64,000 nt of DNA from Sphingomonas hylomeconis (GCF_025370105.1 NZ_JANQBK010000019.1:1-64000), one strand, 5' to 3'; shown: positions 17,988-26,968, numbered from the stretch's first letter. Made by a program: numbers and translations. The notes: generated from the sequence alone by a model not told the origin.

Positions 17988-19277
17988 TCAGTCGCACGCC
18001 TGGTGCAGCTTGTGCGCCAGCCAGGCGGCGATCAGGCACATGCCCGCGACCAGCATCAGCATGTTCTCCGGCGTAACGCCGAGCGAGGAGATGAAGATCA
18101 CCGCCGCGGCACCGATCGTCATCGCGGTGCAGTTGACGACGTTGTTTGCCGCGACCGTGCGCGCGGTCTGGTCCTTGGTCACGGTGGTGGTCAGGAAGGC
18201 GTAGAGCGGCACGACGAACATGCCGCCGGTGATCGCGATGGCGAGCAGCGAGAGCATCACCGGGATCGCGGTCGGCTGGGCGATGAATTCGCGCCAGTCG
18301 TAATATTGGCCCGCCGCCGCCGGCGTCCACATCCGGACCAGCGTCGAGAACAGCACCACGCAGACGCCCATCGCGATAACCGAGGCGGGGCCGTATTTGG
18401 CCGAGATCTTGCCCTTCAACAGGCTGTTGATCACCACCGAGCCGATCGCGATGCCGACCGAGAGGGTCGCGGTGAACAGGCTGGCGACCTCCTGCGTGGT
18501 GGTGAGCAGGTTCTTCACCAGCGGCGGGAAGATGATGATCAGCACCGCGCCGATCGTCCAGAAGAAGCTGATCGCGCAGATCGCGAGGAACAGCCGCGGG
18601 ATGTGCATCGTCGCGCTGATCAGCCGCCAGGAGGCGGTGAACGGGTTGTAGTTGATTTCGAGATTCGCGCCTTCGCGCGGCGCCGGCGGCACTTCGCGGC
18701 CGGCGAACCAGCCGATTCCCGCGACGACCAGCACGGCGATCGCCGCCGTCTCGATCGAGATGTAGCCGGCCAGGATCGTGCCCATCAGGATCGCGATATA
18801 GGTGCCGGCCTCGACCAGGCCGGTGCCGCCGAGCACGTCGTCCTTACCGAGATGCTGCGGCAGGATGGCGTATTTGATCGGCCCGAGAAAAGTGGAGTGG
18901 ACGCCGAGCAGGAAGATCGCGCCGAGCATGAAGACGATGCCGGCCTGGGTGTGGCCCGCCTTGGCGAGCAGCAGTCCGGCGGCACCGACCAGCATGATGA
19001 GGATCTCCGCCGTCTTGACGATGCGGATGATCTTCGCCTTGTCGTTGGTATCGGCCAACTGCCCGGCGAGCGCCGAGAACAGGATGAACGGCAGCGTCGA
19101 CAGGCCGGTGGCCAGCGCGTTGAACCCTTGCTCCGCCTTGGCATCGTTGAAGATGCTGTAGGTGGCGAACAGCACCATCGCCTGTTTGAACAGATTGTCG
19201 TTGAAAGCGCCCAGGAACTGGGTGGTGAACAACGGCAGGAAACGGCGCTCTTTGAGAAGGCCGAGCGCATTGAGCAT
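17988..19277 (-). CDS. MFS transporter, LplT-like
   Basis: The product has 429 residues with 12 predicted membrane segments. The N-terminus FTTQFLGAFNDNLFKQAM is diagnostic of the lysophospholipid-transporter-like MFS group, where the FNDN segment is conserved. E. coli LplT flips lysophospholipids for reacylation. In many alphaproteobacteria the same domain is fused to acyltransferase and acyl-ACP synthetase domains; here it is stand-alone. It is divergent from pgsA, a phospholipid gene, which fits a membrane-lipid role. The substrate is inferred. Confidence 0.82.
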   Translation of the reverse strand: MLNALGLLKERRFLPLFTTQFLGAFNDNLFKQAMVLFATYSIFNDAKAEQGFNALATGLSTLPFILFSALAGQLADTNDKAKIIRIVKTAEILIMLVGAAGLLLAKAGHTQAGIVFMLGAIFLLGVHSTFLGPIKYAILPQHLGKDDVLGGTGLVEAGTYIAILMGTILAGYISIETAAIAVLVVAGIGWFAGREVPPAPREGANLEINYNPFTASWRLISATMHIPRLFLAICAISFFWTIGAVLIIIFPPLVKNLLTTTQEVASLFTATLSVGIAIGSVVINSLLKGKISAKYGPASVIAMGVCVVLFSTLVRMWTPAAAGQYYDWREFIAQPTAIPVMLSLLAIAITGGMFVVPLYAFLTTTVTKDQTARTVAANNVVNCTAMTIGAAAVIFISSLGVTPENMLMLVAGMCLIAAWLAHKLHQACD

Positions 19278-19412
19278 GGTCGAAAACGGCCTTTTTTATG
19301 GCGAACCCGTGGCCGCGACATAGCCGAGCGGCATTGTGGGCGGCAACCGCTATCGAACGGGCGGCGGGCGGATGGGCTTTCGCCGGCGCGTCGGCAAGGC
19401 TAGGGCAGGGGC

Positions 19413-19979
19413 ATGTGGACGCTGCCCAATCTCCTCACCCTGTCGCGAATCGTCGCGATCCCCCTGCTGGCGGCGTTGTTGTGGTGGCCGGGTTGGGCGG
19501 ACGGCTATCTCGCCGGATTCGTGCTCTACTGCCTGATGGGCGTCACCGACTATTTCGACGGCTATCTCGCGCGGGCGCAGGGTGCCGTATCCAAGCTGGG
19601 CGTGTTCCTCGATCCGATCGCCGACAAGATCATGGTCGCCGCGGTCATCCTGCTGCTGGTCGGCACGCGCGACGCGCAGCCCGCGCTGATCCCCGGCATC
19701 CACCAGATCGCCGCGCTGGTCATCCTGCTGCGCGAGATCGCAGTGTCGGGCTTGCGCGAATTCCTGGCGCAGCTGCAGGTGTCGGTGCCGGTGTCGAAGC
19801 TGGCAAAATGGAAGACGACGTTGCAGCTGGTGTCGCTCGGCGGGCTGATCCTCGCCGGCGCGCTGCCCGGTTGGCCGGTGCTGCAGATGATTTCGCTCGC
19901 CGCCTTGTGGGGCGCGGCGGTGCTGACGCTGATCACCGGCTGGGATTATCTCCGCGTCGGCCTGAAGCATATGGACTGA
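19413..19979 (+). CDS. pgsA: CDP-diacylglycerol-glycerol-3-phosphate 3-phosphatidyltransferase
   Basis: This makes phosphatidylglycerol phosphate, the committed step to phosphatidylglycerol and cardiolipin. The protein is 188 residues and very hydrophobic. The CDP-alcohol phosphotransferase signature is complete: DGYLARAQGA, then G and DPIADK, at about residues 46-75. GGGCAGGGGC precedes the ATG at close range. It is the first gene of a pgsA-moaD-moaE run; moaD starts three bases after its stop. Confidence 0.95.
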   Translation: MWTLPNLLTLSRIVAIPLLAALLWWPGWADGYLAGFVLYCLMGVTDYFDGYLARAQGAVSKLGVFLDPIADKIMVAAVILLLVGTRDAQPALIPGIHQIAALVILLREIAVSGLREFLAQLQVSVPVSKLAKWKTTLQLVSLGGLILAGALPGWPVLQMISLAALWGAAVLTLITGWDYLRVGLKHMD

Positions 19980-19981
19980 GC

Positions 19982-20239
19982 ATGGCGATCGACGTGCTGT
20001 ATTTCGCCTGGGTGCGCGAAGGCGTGGGCACCGGGCAGGAGCGGGTCGATCCGCCCGCCGGCACCGATACGGTGGCGGCGCTGATCGACTGGCTGGCCAC
20101 GCGCAGCCCCGGCCATGCGCAGGCGCTGGCGGATCGGGCGCGGTTGCGGGCGGCGGTGGATCAAGTGTTCGTCGGCGCCGACGCCTCGATCCTCGGCGCG
20201 CGCGAAGTGGCGATCTTCCCGCCGGTGACCGGCGGATGA
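19982..20239 (+). CDS. moaD: Molybdopterin synthase small subunit
   Basis: The product has 85 residues with a ubiquitin-like beta-grasp fold and ends in the diagnostic PPVTGG, whose terminal Gly is thiocarboxylated to donate sulfur. YFAWVREGVG at the start is typical. Its stop overlaps the moaE start (ATGA), so the two subunits are made together. Confidence 0.95.
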   Translation: MAIDVLYFAWVREGVGTGQERVDPPAGTDTVAALIDWLATRSPGHAQALADRARLRAAVDQVFVGADASILGAREVAIFPPVTGG

Positions 20240-20676
20240 TTCGCGTCTTGGTGAATGCCGAACCGATCGATATCGCGACCGAGATGGCGGCGATCGAGAC
20301 CGGTGGCGCGGGCGCGGTGGCGACGTTCAGCGGGCTGGTGCGCGCCGATGACGGCGTCGGCATGCTGGAGCTCGAACATTATCCCGGCGCGACCGAGGCG
20401 GCGCTGGTGACCCTGGCGGAGACGGCAGTGGCGCGCTGGTCGCTTCTTGCCGCGACCATCGTCCACCGGGTCGGCGTGATGCGGCCGGGCGAGCGGATCG
20501 TGTTCGTCGGGGTCAGCGCGCCGCACCGCGCGGCGGCGCTGGAGGCGTGCGCGTTCCTGATCGACCGGCTGAAGACCGATGCGCCGTTCTGGAAGCGCGA
20601 GACGCGCGGTAGCGATGCCCGCTGGGTAGAGCCGCGCGGCAGCGACGACGCCGCTGCCGCGCGGTGGCAGGCTTAG
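20236..20676 (+). CDS. moaE: Molybdopterin synthase catalytic subunit
   Basis: This converts precursor Z (cPMP) to molybdopterin with MoaD. The protein is 146 residues. Motifs include FSGLVRADDG, LELEHYPG, VHRVGVMRPGE and FLIDRLKTDAPFWKRE, which carries the active-site Lys residues. The stop codon overlaps the convergent fasciclin gene by four bases. Confidence 0.95.
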   Translation: MIRVLVNAEPIDIATEMAAIETGGAGAVATFSGLVRADDGVGMLELEHYPGATEAALVTLAETAVARWSLLAATIVHRVGVMRPGERIVFVGVSAPHRAAALEACAFLIDRLKTDAPFWKRETRGSDARWVEPRGSDDAAAARWQA

Positions 20677-21335
20677 TTCAGTTTCGGCAGCAGCACGCCG
20701 TTGACGACATGGACGATGCCGTTCGACTGGCGCACGTCCGGCACTTCGACATAGCTCTTGTTGCCGTGAATGTCGGACAGGCTGAGCGCGTTGTTGATGA
20801 ACTCGGCGACCAGTGGCTCACCCTCGACCGTGGTCAGCGTGGCCTTGCCGCCGCCGGCCGTGATCTGCGCCTTGAGCTGCTCGGCCGAGATCGTGCCGGG
20901 CACGACGTGATAGGTCAGTGCCTTGGTCAGCAACGCCTTGTTCTCGGGCTTGAGCAACGTGTCGACCGTGCCCGGAGCGAGGCGACCGAACGCGTCGTTG
21001 GTCGGCGCGAAGACGGTGAACGGGCCGGGGCCGGACAGCGTCGTATCGAGCCCGGCGGCCTGCACGGCCTTGACCAGGGTGGTCAAGTTGGGCGCGAGCG
21101 CGGCATTGGCGACGATCGTCTTGCTCATGTCCATCTTGGCGCCGCCGACATCGGGGTTGGGGATCGCCGCGGAGGGCACTCCGGGTGCCGCCGCAGGTGC
21201 TGCCGGTGCAGCCTGTGCTGCGGGTGCAGCCGGCGCGGCGGTGGTCGGCGCGGTCGTCTTCGTCTGAGCCGAAACGGTGCCGATCGAGAGCGCTGCAGCC
21301 AGCGCGACGAGGGGAAGTTTGGTGTAGGACGTCAT
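20673..21335 (-). CDS. Secreted fasciclin-domain protein
   Basis: The product has 220 residues: a signal peptide (cleavage after VSAQ near residue 24), a low-complexity Ala/Pro-rich linker to about residue 60, then one fasciclin (FAS1) domain. Family motifs FTVFAPTNDAFGRL and GIVHVVNGVLLP are clear. FAS1 domains mediate cell-surface or matrix adhesion. Its 3' end overlaps moaE on the opposite strand by four bases. Confidence 0.92.
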   Translation of the reverse strand: MTSYTKLPLVALAAALSIGTVSAQTKTTAPTTAAPAAPAAQAAPAAPAAAPGVPSAAIPNPDVGGAKMDMSKTIVANAALAPNLTTLVKAVQAAGLDTTLSGPGPFTVFAPTNDAFGRLAPGTVDTLLKPENKALLTKALTYHVVPGTISAEQLKAQITAGGGKATLTTVEGEPLVAEFINNALSLSDIHGNKSYVEVPDVRQSNGIVHVVNGVLLPKLN

Positions 21336-21421
21336 GGATATCTCCGGATTGTCACGCGCGCCATCAGGCAGCGCACCCCAAAGATACGATCCAAGCCAAG
21401 ATTTGTTTCACTTTCGGCGCA

Positions 21422-22321
21422 TCACCGCGCCTCGGCCAGCACCTGCGCGAGCAGCTGAAAATCCTTTTCGCGCGGGCTGGCGCGGCGCCAGACGAGCGCG
21501 ATCTGACGCGACGGACTGTCCGCGTCGAGCGGCCGCGCGGTCAGCCCGGTATGATCGAGAATGCCCGCCTTCAGCGCCATTTCCGGCAGCAGCGTGACGC
21601 CCAGGCCGTTATCCACCATCTGCACGATCGTGTGCAGCGACGTGCCGAGCATCGTCGCTTCGGCGCGCATTTCCGGCCGGTTACAGGCGGCCAGCGCGTG
21701 ATCCTTGAGGCAATGCCCGTCCTCGAGCAGTAGCAGCCGCGTCTCGTCGATATCGCGTGCGCGGATCGCCGGCGCGTCTTCGCCCAGTTCCGCGGCGGTG
21801 CCCGCGACGAACAGCGCGTCCTCGAACAGCAAGGCGCTGGCCACGTCGCCGCAGGCATAAGGCAGCGCGAGCAGCACGCAATCGGTGCGCCCGTTGTGCA
21901 GCCCTTCGCATGCCGCGCCGCTGGGTTCCTCGCGCAGGAACAGCTTGAGCTCGGGATAATTGGTGCGCAGCCGGGGCAGGATACGCGGCAGCATGAACGG
22001 CGCGATCGTCGGGATGACGCTCATCCGCATGTCGCCGGACAGCGGGCGCCCCGCAGCGCGCGCCATGTCGCCCAGCTCGTCGGCCTCGCGCAGCACGATC
22101 CGCGCCTTGTCGGCGATCCGGTCGCCCAGCGGCGTGAAGCGCACCACGCGGCGCGTGCGCTCGACCAGCACCACGCCGATCAGCGTCTCGAGTTCGCGGA
22201 TCCCGGCCGAGAGCGTGGATTGCGTGACGAAGCACGCCTCGGCCGCACGCCCGAAATGGCCGGCATCCTTGAGCGCGACGAGATATTGCAGTTGTTTCAG
22301 GGTCGGCAGGTAAGTTGCCAT
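21422..22321 (-). CDS. oxyR: LysR-type peroxide sensor OxyR
   Basis: The product has about 300 residues. The N-terminal winged helix-turn-helix (LVALKDAGHFGRAAEACFVT and on) binds DNA. The sensor domain has GHCLKDHALAAC, two Cys nine residues apart, exactly the spacing of the redox pair in E. coli OxyR, so a disulfide switch is expected. Two adjacent ATGs are available; the second was chosen. The gene is divergent from ahpC-ahpD, the usual place for an activator of peroxide defence. Confidence 0.93.
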   Translation of the reverse strand: MATYLPTLKQLQYLVALKDAGHFGRAAEACFVTQSTLSAGIRELETLIGVVLVERTRRVVRFTPLGDRIADKARIVLREADELGDMARAAGRPLSGDMRMSVIPTIAPFMLPRILPRLRTNYPELKLFLREEPSGAACEGLHNGRTDCVLLALPYACGDVASALLFEDALFVAGTAAELGEDAPAIRARDIDETRLLLLEDGHCLKDHALAACNRPEMRAEATMLGTSLHTIVQMVDNGLGVTLLPEMALKAGILDHTGLTARPLDADSPSRQIALVWRRASPREKDFQLLAQVLAEAR

Positions 22322-22358
22322 CATCGCTCCAGTCGATCAACGGACGCCAAATAACCTG

Positions 22359-22386
22359 TTGGATCGATCAAAAGCTACCCTATATG
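22359..22386 (+). promoter_or_regulatory. ahpC: Possible ahpC promoter
   Basis: TTGGAT and TATATG are separated by 16 bases, with the palindrome GATCGATC between them; this is a candidate -35/-10 pair and a possible binding region in the oxyR-ahpC interval. It was judged by eye only. Confidence 0.35.
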
Positions 22387-22401
22387 TACGTCTCGACAAG
22401 A

Positions 22402-22425
22402 CGGCGCGCCAAAGCGCCGCTTTTT
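22402..22425 (+). terminator. Terminator-like hairpin in the ahpC leader
   Basis: The stem CGGCGC/GCGCCG with a six-base loop is followed by C and five T residues. It lies between the likely promoter and the ahpC start, so it could act as an attenuator. Confidence 0.45.
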
Positions 22426-22473
22426 GAGGATGCATCCGGAAGGCCCGACTTTTTTTCCAGGAAGGCCCATCCA

Positions 22474-23016
22474 ATGCTTACCATCGGCGACAAGCTCCCC
22501 GACTTCACCGTTCCCGTCCAGCAGGGCACGTCCGCGCTTCCCGCCGGCGAAACGCTCAGCCAGGATGCGTTCCCCGGCAAGTGGAAGGTGCTGTTCTACT
22601 GGCCGAAGGATTTCACCTTCGTCTGCCCGACCGAGATCGTCGGCTATGCCGGCCTGAAGGGCGATTTCGAGGATCGTGATGCCGTGCTGATCGGCGCCTC
22701 CACCGATACCGCGCACGTCCACCTCGCCTGGCGCAAGTCCGATCCCGATCTGGCCGCCGCCGACTTCCCGTGGCTGGCGGACAATGGCGGCGTGCTGGCA
22801 GCGCAGCTCGGCATTCTCGACAAGAACGAGCATGTCGCGTTCCGTGCGACGTTCATCATCGATCCGGACAACGTGATCCAGGCAGTCCAGGTCAACGGCC
22901 TGAACGTCGGCCGCAACCCGGCCGAGACGCTGCGCGTGCTCGACGCGCTGCAGACCGACGAACTGTGCCCGTGCAACTGGAACAAGGGCGACGACGTCCT
23001 CCAGCTGGCGGCCTAA
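22474..23016 (+). CDS. ahpC: Alkyl hydroperoxide reductase C (peroxiredoxin)
   Basis: This reduces hydrogen peroxide and organic peroxides. The protein is 180 residues. The peroxidatic Cys is in FVCPTEIVG, and the C-terminus has ELCPCNW, two close Cys as in mycobacterial AhpC, where three Cys take part. AGGAAGG lies eight bases before the ATG; a longer frame upstream is leader. It is followed by ahpD, the likely reductant partner. Confidence 0.95.
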   Translation: MLTIGDKLPDFTVPVQQGTSALPAGETLSQDAFPGKWKVLFYWPKDFTFVCPTEIVGYAGLKGDFEDRDAVLIGASTDTAHVHLAWRKSDPDLAAADFPWLADNGGVLAAQLGILDKNEHVAFRATFIIDPDNVIQAVQVNGLNVGRNPAETLRVLDALQTDELCPCNWNKGDDVLQLAA

Positions 23017-23025
23017 TCGAAATTC

Positions 23026-23187
23026 CCCTCCCGCTTTGCGGGAGGGAGTTTCGGGCTGATCGTCCCCCGGACGATCCGAAACGCCCGGCGTGCGTTTCAC
23101 CCGAGACTGGGAGGGCGTGTCCACGGGCGCGCCCTTTCTTTTTGCCTACAGGCCCTCCCCCAACCCCTCCCGCAAGCGGGAGGGGAG
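23026..23187. repeat. Inverted repeat of CCCTCCCGC units between ahpC and ahpD
   Basis: CCCCTCCCGCTTTGCGGGAG at the left and CCCTCCCGCAAGCGGGAGGG at the right are each hairpins and are related to each other. The element fills the gap between two genes of one operon. Confidence 0.65.
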
Positions 23188-23201
23188 CAGAAAGGAATAT
23201 C

Positions 23202-23723
23202 ATGTCCCTCAAGGATTTCGCCGGGACTCTTCCCGATTATGCCAAGGATATCCGGCTCAATGTCGGCTCGCTGCTCAACGAGGCGCATCTGCCCGATCAG
23301 CAGAAATACGGCCTGCTGCTGACCTGCGCGCATGGCTCGGGCTACAAGCCGCTGGTCGACGCAGCGGAGGCCGAATGCGCGCCGAAACTGACTCCCGAGG
23401 CCGCCACCGCGGCGCGCGCGGCGGCAGCGGTGATGGCGATGAACAACGTCTATTATCGCTTCACGCATCTCGCCGGGAACGACGAATATCAGCGCATGCC
23501 GGCCAAGCTGCGCATGAACGTGATCGGCCAGCCGGGCATCGACAAGGTCGATTTCGAACTGTTCAGCCTGGCCGTTTCGGCAATGAACGGCTGCGGCATG
23601 TGCATCGACAGCCACGAACAGATCCTGAAAAAGGCCGGAGTCACCGCCGAGGCGATCCAGACGTCAGTGCGCATCGGCGCGGTGATGAAGGCGGTCGCCA
23701 CCGTCCATGCCGCGGTGAACTGA
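23202..23723 (+). CDS. ahpD: Alkyl hydroperoxidase AhpD
   Basis: The product has 173 residues of the carboxymuconolactone-decarboxylase-like fold. The redox motif is CGMCIDSHE, with the CxxC pair and the downstream His of AhpD. In mycobacteria AhpD passes electrons from lipoylated proteins to AhpC, and the same pairing is expected here since no ahpF is present. The ribosome binding site GAAAGGAA precedes the ATG. Confidence 0.93.
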   Translation: MSLKDFAGTLPDYAKDIRLNVGSLLNEAHLPDQQKYGLLLTCAHGSGYKPLVDAAEAECAPKLTPEAATAARAAAAVMAMNNVYYRFTHLAGNDEYQRMPAKLRMNVIGQPGIDKVDFELFSLAVSAMNGCGMCIDSHEQILKKAGVTAEAIQTSVRIGAVMKAVATVHAAVN

Positions 23724-23753
23724 GTTCAGGGGCGCCGCTTCCCCCAAACGCGC

Positions 23754-23843
23754 CGTCATCCTGAACTCGATTCAGGATCCATCGCGCCGCACATTCGATC
23801 GAGAATGAGGCACGATGGATCCTGACTTTCGTCAGGATGACGG
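23754..23843. repeat. Paired inverted repeat (type A)
   Basis: CGTCATCCTGAACTCGATTC begins the left arm, and the right arm ends CGTCAGGATGACG. Each arm is itself a hairpin and both point inward to CCATCG/CGATGG. It separates ahpD from the convergent TauE gene and may also serve as a bidirectional terminator. Confidence 0.75.
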
Positions 23844-23876
23844 CGATTTTTATTGCGGTCAGCGCGGACCGGCGCG

Positions 23877-24656
23877 TCACTTCATCGCCTGATACAGGTT
23901 GAACAGGCTGGTCAGCGTGAGGATGCCGCCGACCAGGAACATGAGCTTTTTCGCCGGTACGCGCTTGGCCAGGATCGCGCCGAACGGCGCCGCGATCACG
24001 CCGCCGATCAGCAGACCGACCGTCGCCAGCGTGAACGCGGCCAGCCCCAATTGCGTGATGAAGGTGGCGGAGATCGTTGCGGTGAGGAAGAATTCCGCGG
24101 TGTTGACGGTGCCGACCGTCATGCGCGGGGACGCGCCCTGGACCAGCAGGTTGCTGGTCACCACCGGGCCCCAGCCGCCGCCGCCCGCCGCATCGAGAAA
24201 CCCGCCGACCAGCCCCAGCGGTTCGACGATCCGGGGCTCCCGCTCGCGCGGCGGATAGCGCACCGCGCGGAACAGCAGATACAGGCCGATACAGGTCAGA
24301 TAGGCGAGGATGTACGGCTTGGCGGTGCCGGCATCGATGTTCGACAGGACATAGGCGCCGAGCACGCCGCCGATCACGCCGGGGATCATCAGGCGGAAGA
24401 ACAAGGTCCAGTTGACGTTGCGATGGATCGCATGGCTGATCCCGGAAACGGCGGTGGTGAACGTCTCCACCGTGTGCACGCCGGCCGAGGCGGCGGCGGG
24501 CGGCACGCCCATGAACAGCAATAGCGAATTGGAGATCACGCCGAACGCCATGCCGAGCGCCCCATCGACCATCTGCGCGGCGAAACCAACGGCGATGAAG
24601 GGCAGGATCGCCTCCAGCGTGGCGATCGAAAGATATGAGCTCAAGGCAATCCCCAC
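23877..24656 (-). CDS. TauE/SafE family permease
   Basis: The product has 259 residues with about eight membrane segments in two related halves; ALGMAFGVISNSLLL and LDAAGGGGWGPVVTSNLL are the paired family motifs. Members export sulfite, sulfoacetate or related anions. It is divergent from cysE, so a role in sulfur-compound export is plausible but unproven. Confidence 0.9.
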   Translation of the reverse strand: MGIALSSYLSIATLEAILPFIAVGFAAQMVDGALGMAFGVISNSLLLFMGVPPAAASAGVHTVETFTTAVSGISHAIHRNVNWTLFFRLMIPGVIGGVLGAYVLSNIDAGTAKPYILAYLTCIGLYLLFRAVRYPPREREPRIVEPLGLVGGFLDAAGGGGWGPVVTSNLLVQGASPRMTVGTVNTAEFFLTATISATFITQLGLAAFTLATVGLLIGGVIAAPFGAILAKRVPAKKLMFLVGGILTLTSLFNLYQAMK

Positions 24657-24805
24657 ACGACGTCTATCGTCTCTGGATCGCGTAACCGTTCAAATCCTAC
24701 AACCAAGATAGGGTTTGCCGGGAGAAACTTCCGGTGGGGCGGTGCTTTAAATCGATCATCGGAACGCCTAGATTGCGCGCAACGCAACAAGGGCTGACGA
24801 CGCAC

Positions 24806-25480
24806 ATGGGGCTGATGGCCTATCTCGATTCGATCAAGGCGCGCGATCCCGCGCCGCGGTCGCGGCTCGAAATCCTGACCTATCCGGGCGTCTGGGCGCT
24901 CGGCTATCATCGCATCGCACACCGCCTGTTCAAGGCGAACCTGTTCTTTCTCGCCCGGCTGGTCAATCACTGGTCGCGCATGTTCACCGCGATCGACATC
25001 CATCCCGGCGCCACGATCGGGCGCAACTTCTTCATCGATCACGGCTTTGTCGTGATCGGCGAGACGGCCGAGATCGGCGACAATGTGACGATCTACCAGT
25101 GCGTGACGCTGGGCGGGACGAGCCCGGACAATGGCGTCGCCGGCAAGCGGCATCCGACTCTGTCCGACGGCGTGATCATCGGCTCGGGCGCGCAGGTGCT
25201 CGGTCCGATCACGGTCGGCAAGGGCGGGCGCGTCGGCGCCAATGCGGTGGTGACCAAGGACGTGCCGGAAGGCGCGGTGATGGTCGGCATCCCGGCGCGC
25301 GCGACGATGGTCGAGGGCGGGCGAAGGGAGCCTGGGTTCCTCGCCTACGGCACGCCGTGCAGCGACATGTTCGATCCCGCCTCGCAGAAGGTCGAACTGC
25401 TGCGCTGCGAGCTGGAGACGATGCGCAAGCGGCTCGATGCGCTGCTCAGCGAAAATGAAGACATGAAAGACCGCGCCTGA
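24806..25480 (+). CDS. cysE: Serine O-acetyltransferase
   Basis: This makes O-acetylserine for cysteine synthesis. The protein is 224 residues. The left-handed beta-helix of hexapeptide repeats is clear in [20 protein letters not shown] and on, with catalytic DHG and [17 protein letters not shown]. The start was placed at MGLMAYLDS; a 24-codon upstream extension lacks the family pattern. It is divergent from the TauE gene and followed by a DUF2794 gene. Confidence 0.92.
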   Translation: MGLMAYLDSIKARDPAPRSRLEILTYPGVWALGYHRIAHRLFKANLFFLARLVNHWSRMFTAIDIHPGATIGRNFFIDHGFVVIGETAEIGDNVTIYQCVTLGGTSPDNGVAGKRHPTLSDGVIIGSGAQVLGPITVGKGGRVGANAVVTKDVPEGAVMVGIPARATMVEGGRREPGFLAYGTPCSDMFDPASQKVELLRCELETMRKRLDALLSENEDMKDRA

Positions 25481-25481
25481 C

Positions 25482-25826
25482 GTGGGAGTCGTCACGCCTT
25501 TTCCGGTGCCGCAGCGCTTGCCGACGCAGGTCGGCTTCGAGCGGGTCGAGCTGAACCGCATCCTCGATCTGTACGGCCGGATGGTCGCGGCCGGGCATTG
25601 GAAGGATTATGCGATGGATCTCGGGCGCGACGCCGCGATCTTTTCCGCCTTCCGCCGCGCCGCCGAGCGCCCCGAGTTCAGGATCGAGAAGCGCCCGGCG
25701 CTGCGCAACCGGCAGGGCATGTGGGCGCTGATCGGCGAGGCCGGCGTGGTGCTGAAGCGGGGGCCGGAACTGGCCGCCGTGCTGGCGCCGGTCGAACGCC
25801 GGCTGATGAAGCTGGTGGCGGAGTAG
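25482..25826 (+). CDS. DUF2794 family protein
   Basis: The product has 114 residues, soluble. LNRILDLYGRMVAAGHWKDY, followed by DLGRDAAIFSAFRRA, is characteristic of this alphaproteobacterial family of unknown function. The start is a GTG directly after the cysE stop. Short spacing indicates co-transcription with cysE. Confidence 0.85.
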   Translation: MGVVTPFPVPQRLPTQVGFERVELNRILDLYGRMVAAGHWKDYAMDLGRDAAIFSAFRRAAERPEFRIEKRPALRNRQGMWALIGEAGVVLKRGPELAAVLAPVERRLMKLVAE

Positions 25827-25854
25827 CCGCGCCTTTCCTGCCGGAAAGGCGCGG
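25827..25854. terminator. Bidirectional hairpin between convergent genes
   Basis: A perfect 12-bp stem CCGCGCCTTTCC with loop TGCC fills the gap between the DUF2794 stop and the stop of the convergent membrane-protein gene. Confidence 0.6.
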
Positions 25855-25856
25855 GA

Positions 25857-26888
25857 TCACGCGACAGCCAGGGCCGATACCGGCGGCAACCGCCGCCCGA
25901 CATCGCCCAGCGTGCCGATCACCAGCCGGCGCATCGGGTGCCAGAAGGCCGACAGGATCAGCAGCGCCGAGCCGATGATCAGCCCGGTGATCGCCGCGCT
26001 CAATTCGACCCCGCCGGCCGAGCGGATGATCGCGTACATCGCGTACAGCACATAGACCAGGCTCGAGACGAGCAGCGCGCGGCGATCGATCGCCAGCGCG
26101 ACGAAGCCGAACAGCAGGTACAATGCGAGCACGATCATGCCGGTGCCCGCACTGCCGTCATTGTCGAGCACGCCGAGCATCTGGAACACCGGATGCGCGA
26201 TCAGCGGGGCGGCGGCGAGGTGCAGCCAGAACGCGACATCGGCACGGCGGGTGACCCGCACGGGATCGGACATGTCCCACCACATCGCCAGCGCGAACAC
26301 CGCGACGCCACCGGCCAGCGTGATCGCATAGACCGCCTCGTGGGCCGCGGGAATCGCGGCGATGACCAGCGACACGACCATCGCGACGAGCGCGAGCGCG
26401 CCTGCCGCGACGGTGACCGGCACCATGAACCGGCGCCAGTGCAGCCAGGCGGCGCCAGCGGTAACCAGCCCGATGCCGGCGCCGATCATCGCCTGCGCAC
26501 GCTCGGACGGATCGCCGCCGAGATCGATCATCACGCCGACCAGCGCCCAGGCGACCCCGCCGACGAATCCGAACAGCAGCAGGATGCTGGGCAGGGCCAT
26601 GCGCCGCCGCTTGGTGAAATATTCCGCCAGCAACCAGGAGGCGGCGGCGACCGCCGCACCGGCCAGGGCGACCGAGCGGCTCGCGCCGATCTGCCCCAAA
26701 GCGACGAGCAGCAGCGCGATCGCGATCGAGACGAAGATGTCGTTGAACCCGGTGAGCAGCCGGAAGCTTTCCTCGTCGACCGCCGGCGCATCGCGCGTCG
26801 CGGCGATATGCCGGCGCAGCGCTGCGGCGGCGTCGGGCGTGATCGCCCCGGCGGTGACGGCACCTTCGATATCGCTTTCGCTATACAT
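25857..26888 (-). CDS. Multi-spanning membrane protein
   Basis: The product has 343 residues. A short cytoplasmic N-terminal part (about residues 1-45) contains ITPDAAAALRRHI, then about ten membrane segments follow to the C-terminus. The layout resembles DUF2157/DUF4401-type integral membrane proteins, but this is a weak assignment. The ATG at 26888 lies six bases after AGGAGG; the ATG two codons upstream is too close to it. It stands alone and no function can be given. Confidence 0.8.
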   Translation of the reverse strand: MYSESDIEGAVTAGAITPDAAAALRRHIAATRDAPAVDEESFRLLTGFNDIFVSIAIALLLVALGQIGASRSVALAGAAVAAASWLLAEYFTKRRRMALPSILLLFGFVGGVAWALVGVMIDLGGDPSERAQAMIGAGIGLVTAGAAWLHWRRFMVPVTVAAGALALVAMVVSLVIAAIPAAHEAVYAITLAGGVAVFALAMWWDMSDPVRVTRRADVAFWLHLAAAPLIAHPVFQMLGVLDNDGSAGTGMIVLALYLLFGFVALAIDRRALLVSSLVYVLYAMYAIIRSAGGVELSAAITGLIIGSALLILSAFWHPMRRLVIGTLGDVGRRLPPVSALAVA

Positions 26889-26968
26889 GGTCATCCTCCT
26901 GTCGGCGAAGAATGACATAAGTGCATTAGTGCTGCAATACACTATGTTGCTGGGGCGCTCCAGCCGGC

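Noticed and set aside
23026-23187. Repeats considered as a CRISPR array
   Set aside because: Only two inverted, non-tandem units; no regular spacers or cas genes anywhere in the window.
24657-24805. Possible SAM or other riboswitch upstream of cysE
   Set aside because: No recognisable riboswitch core was found by eye; the interval is simply a divergent promoter region.
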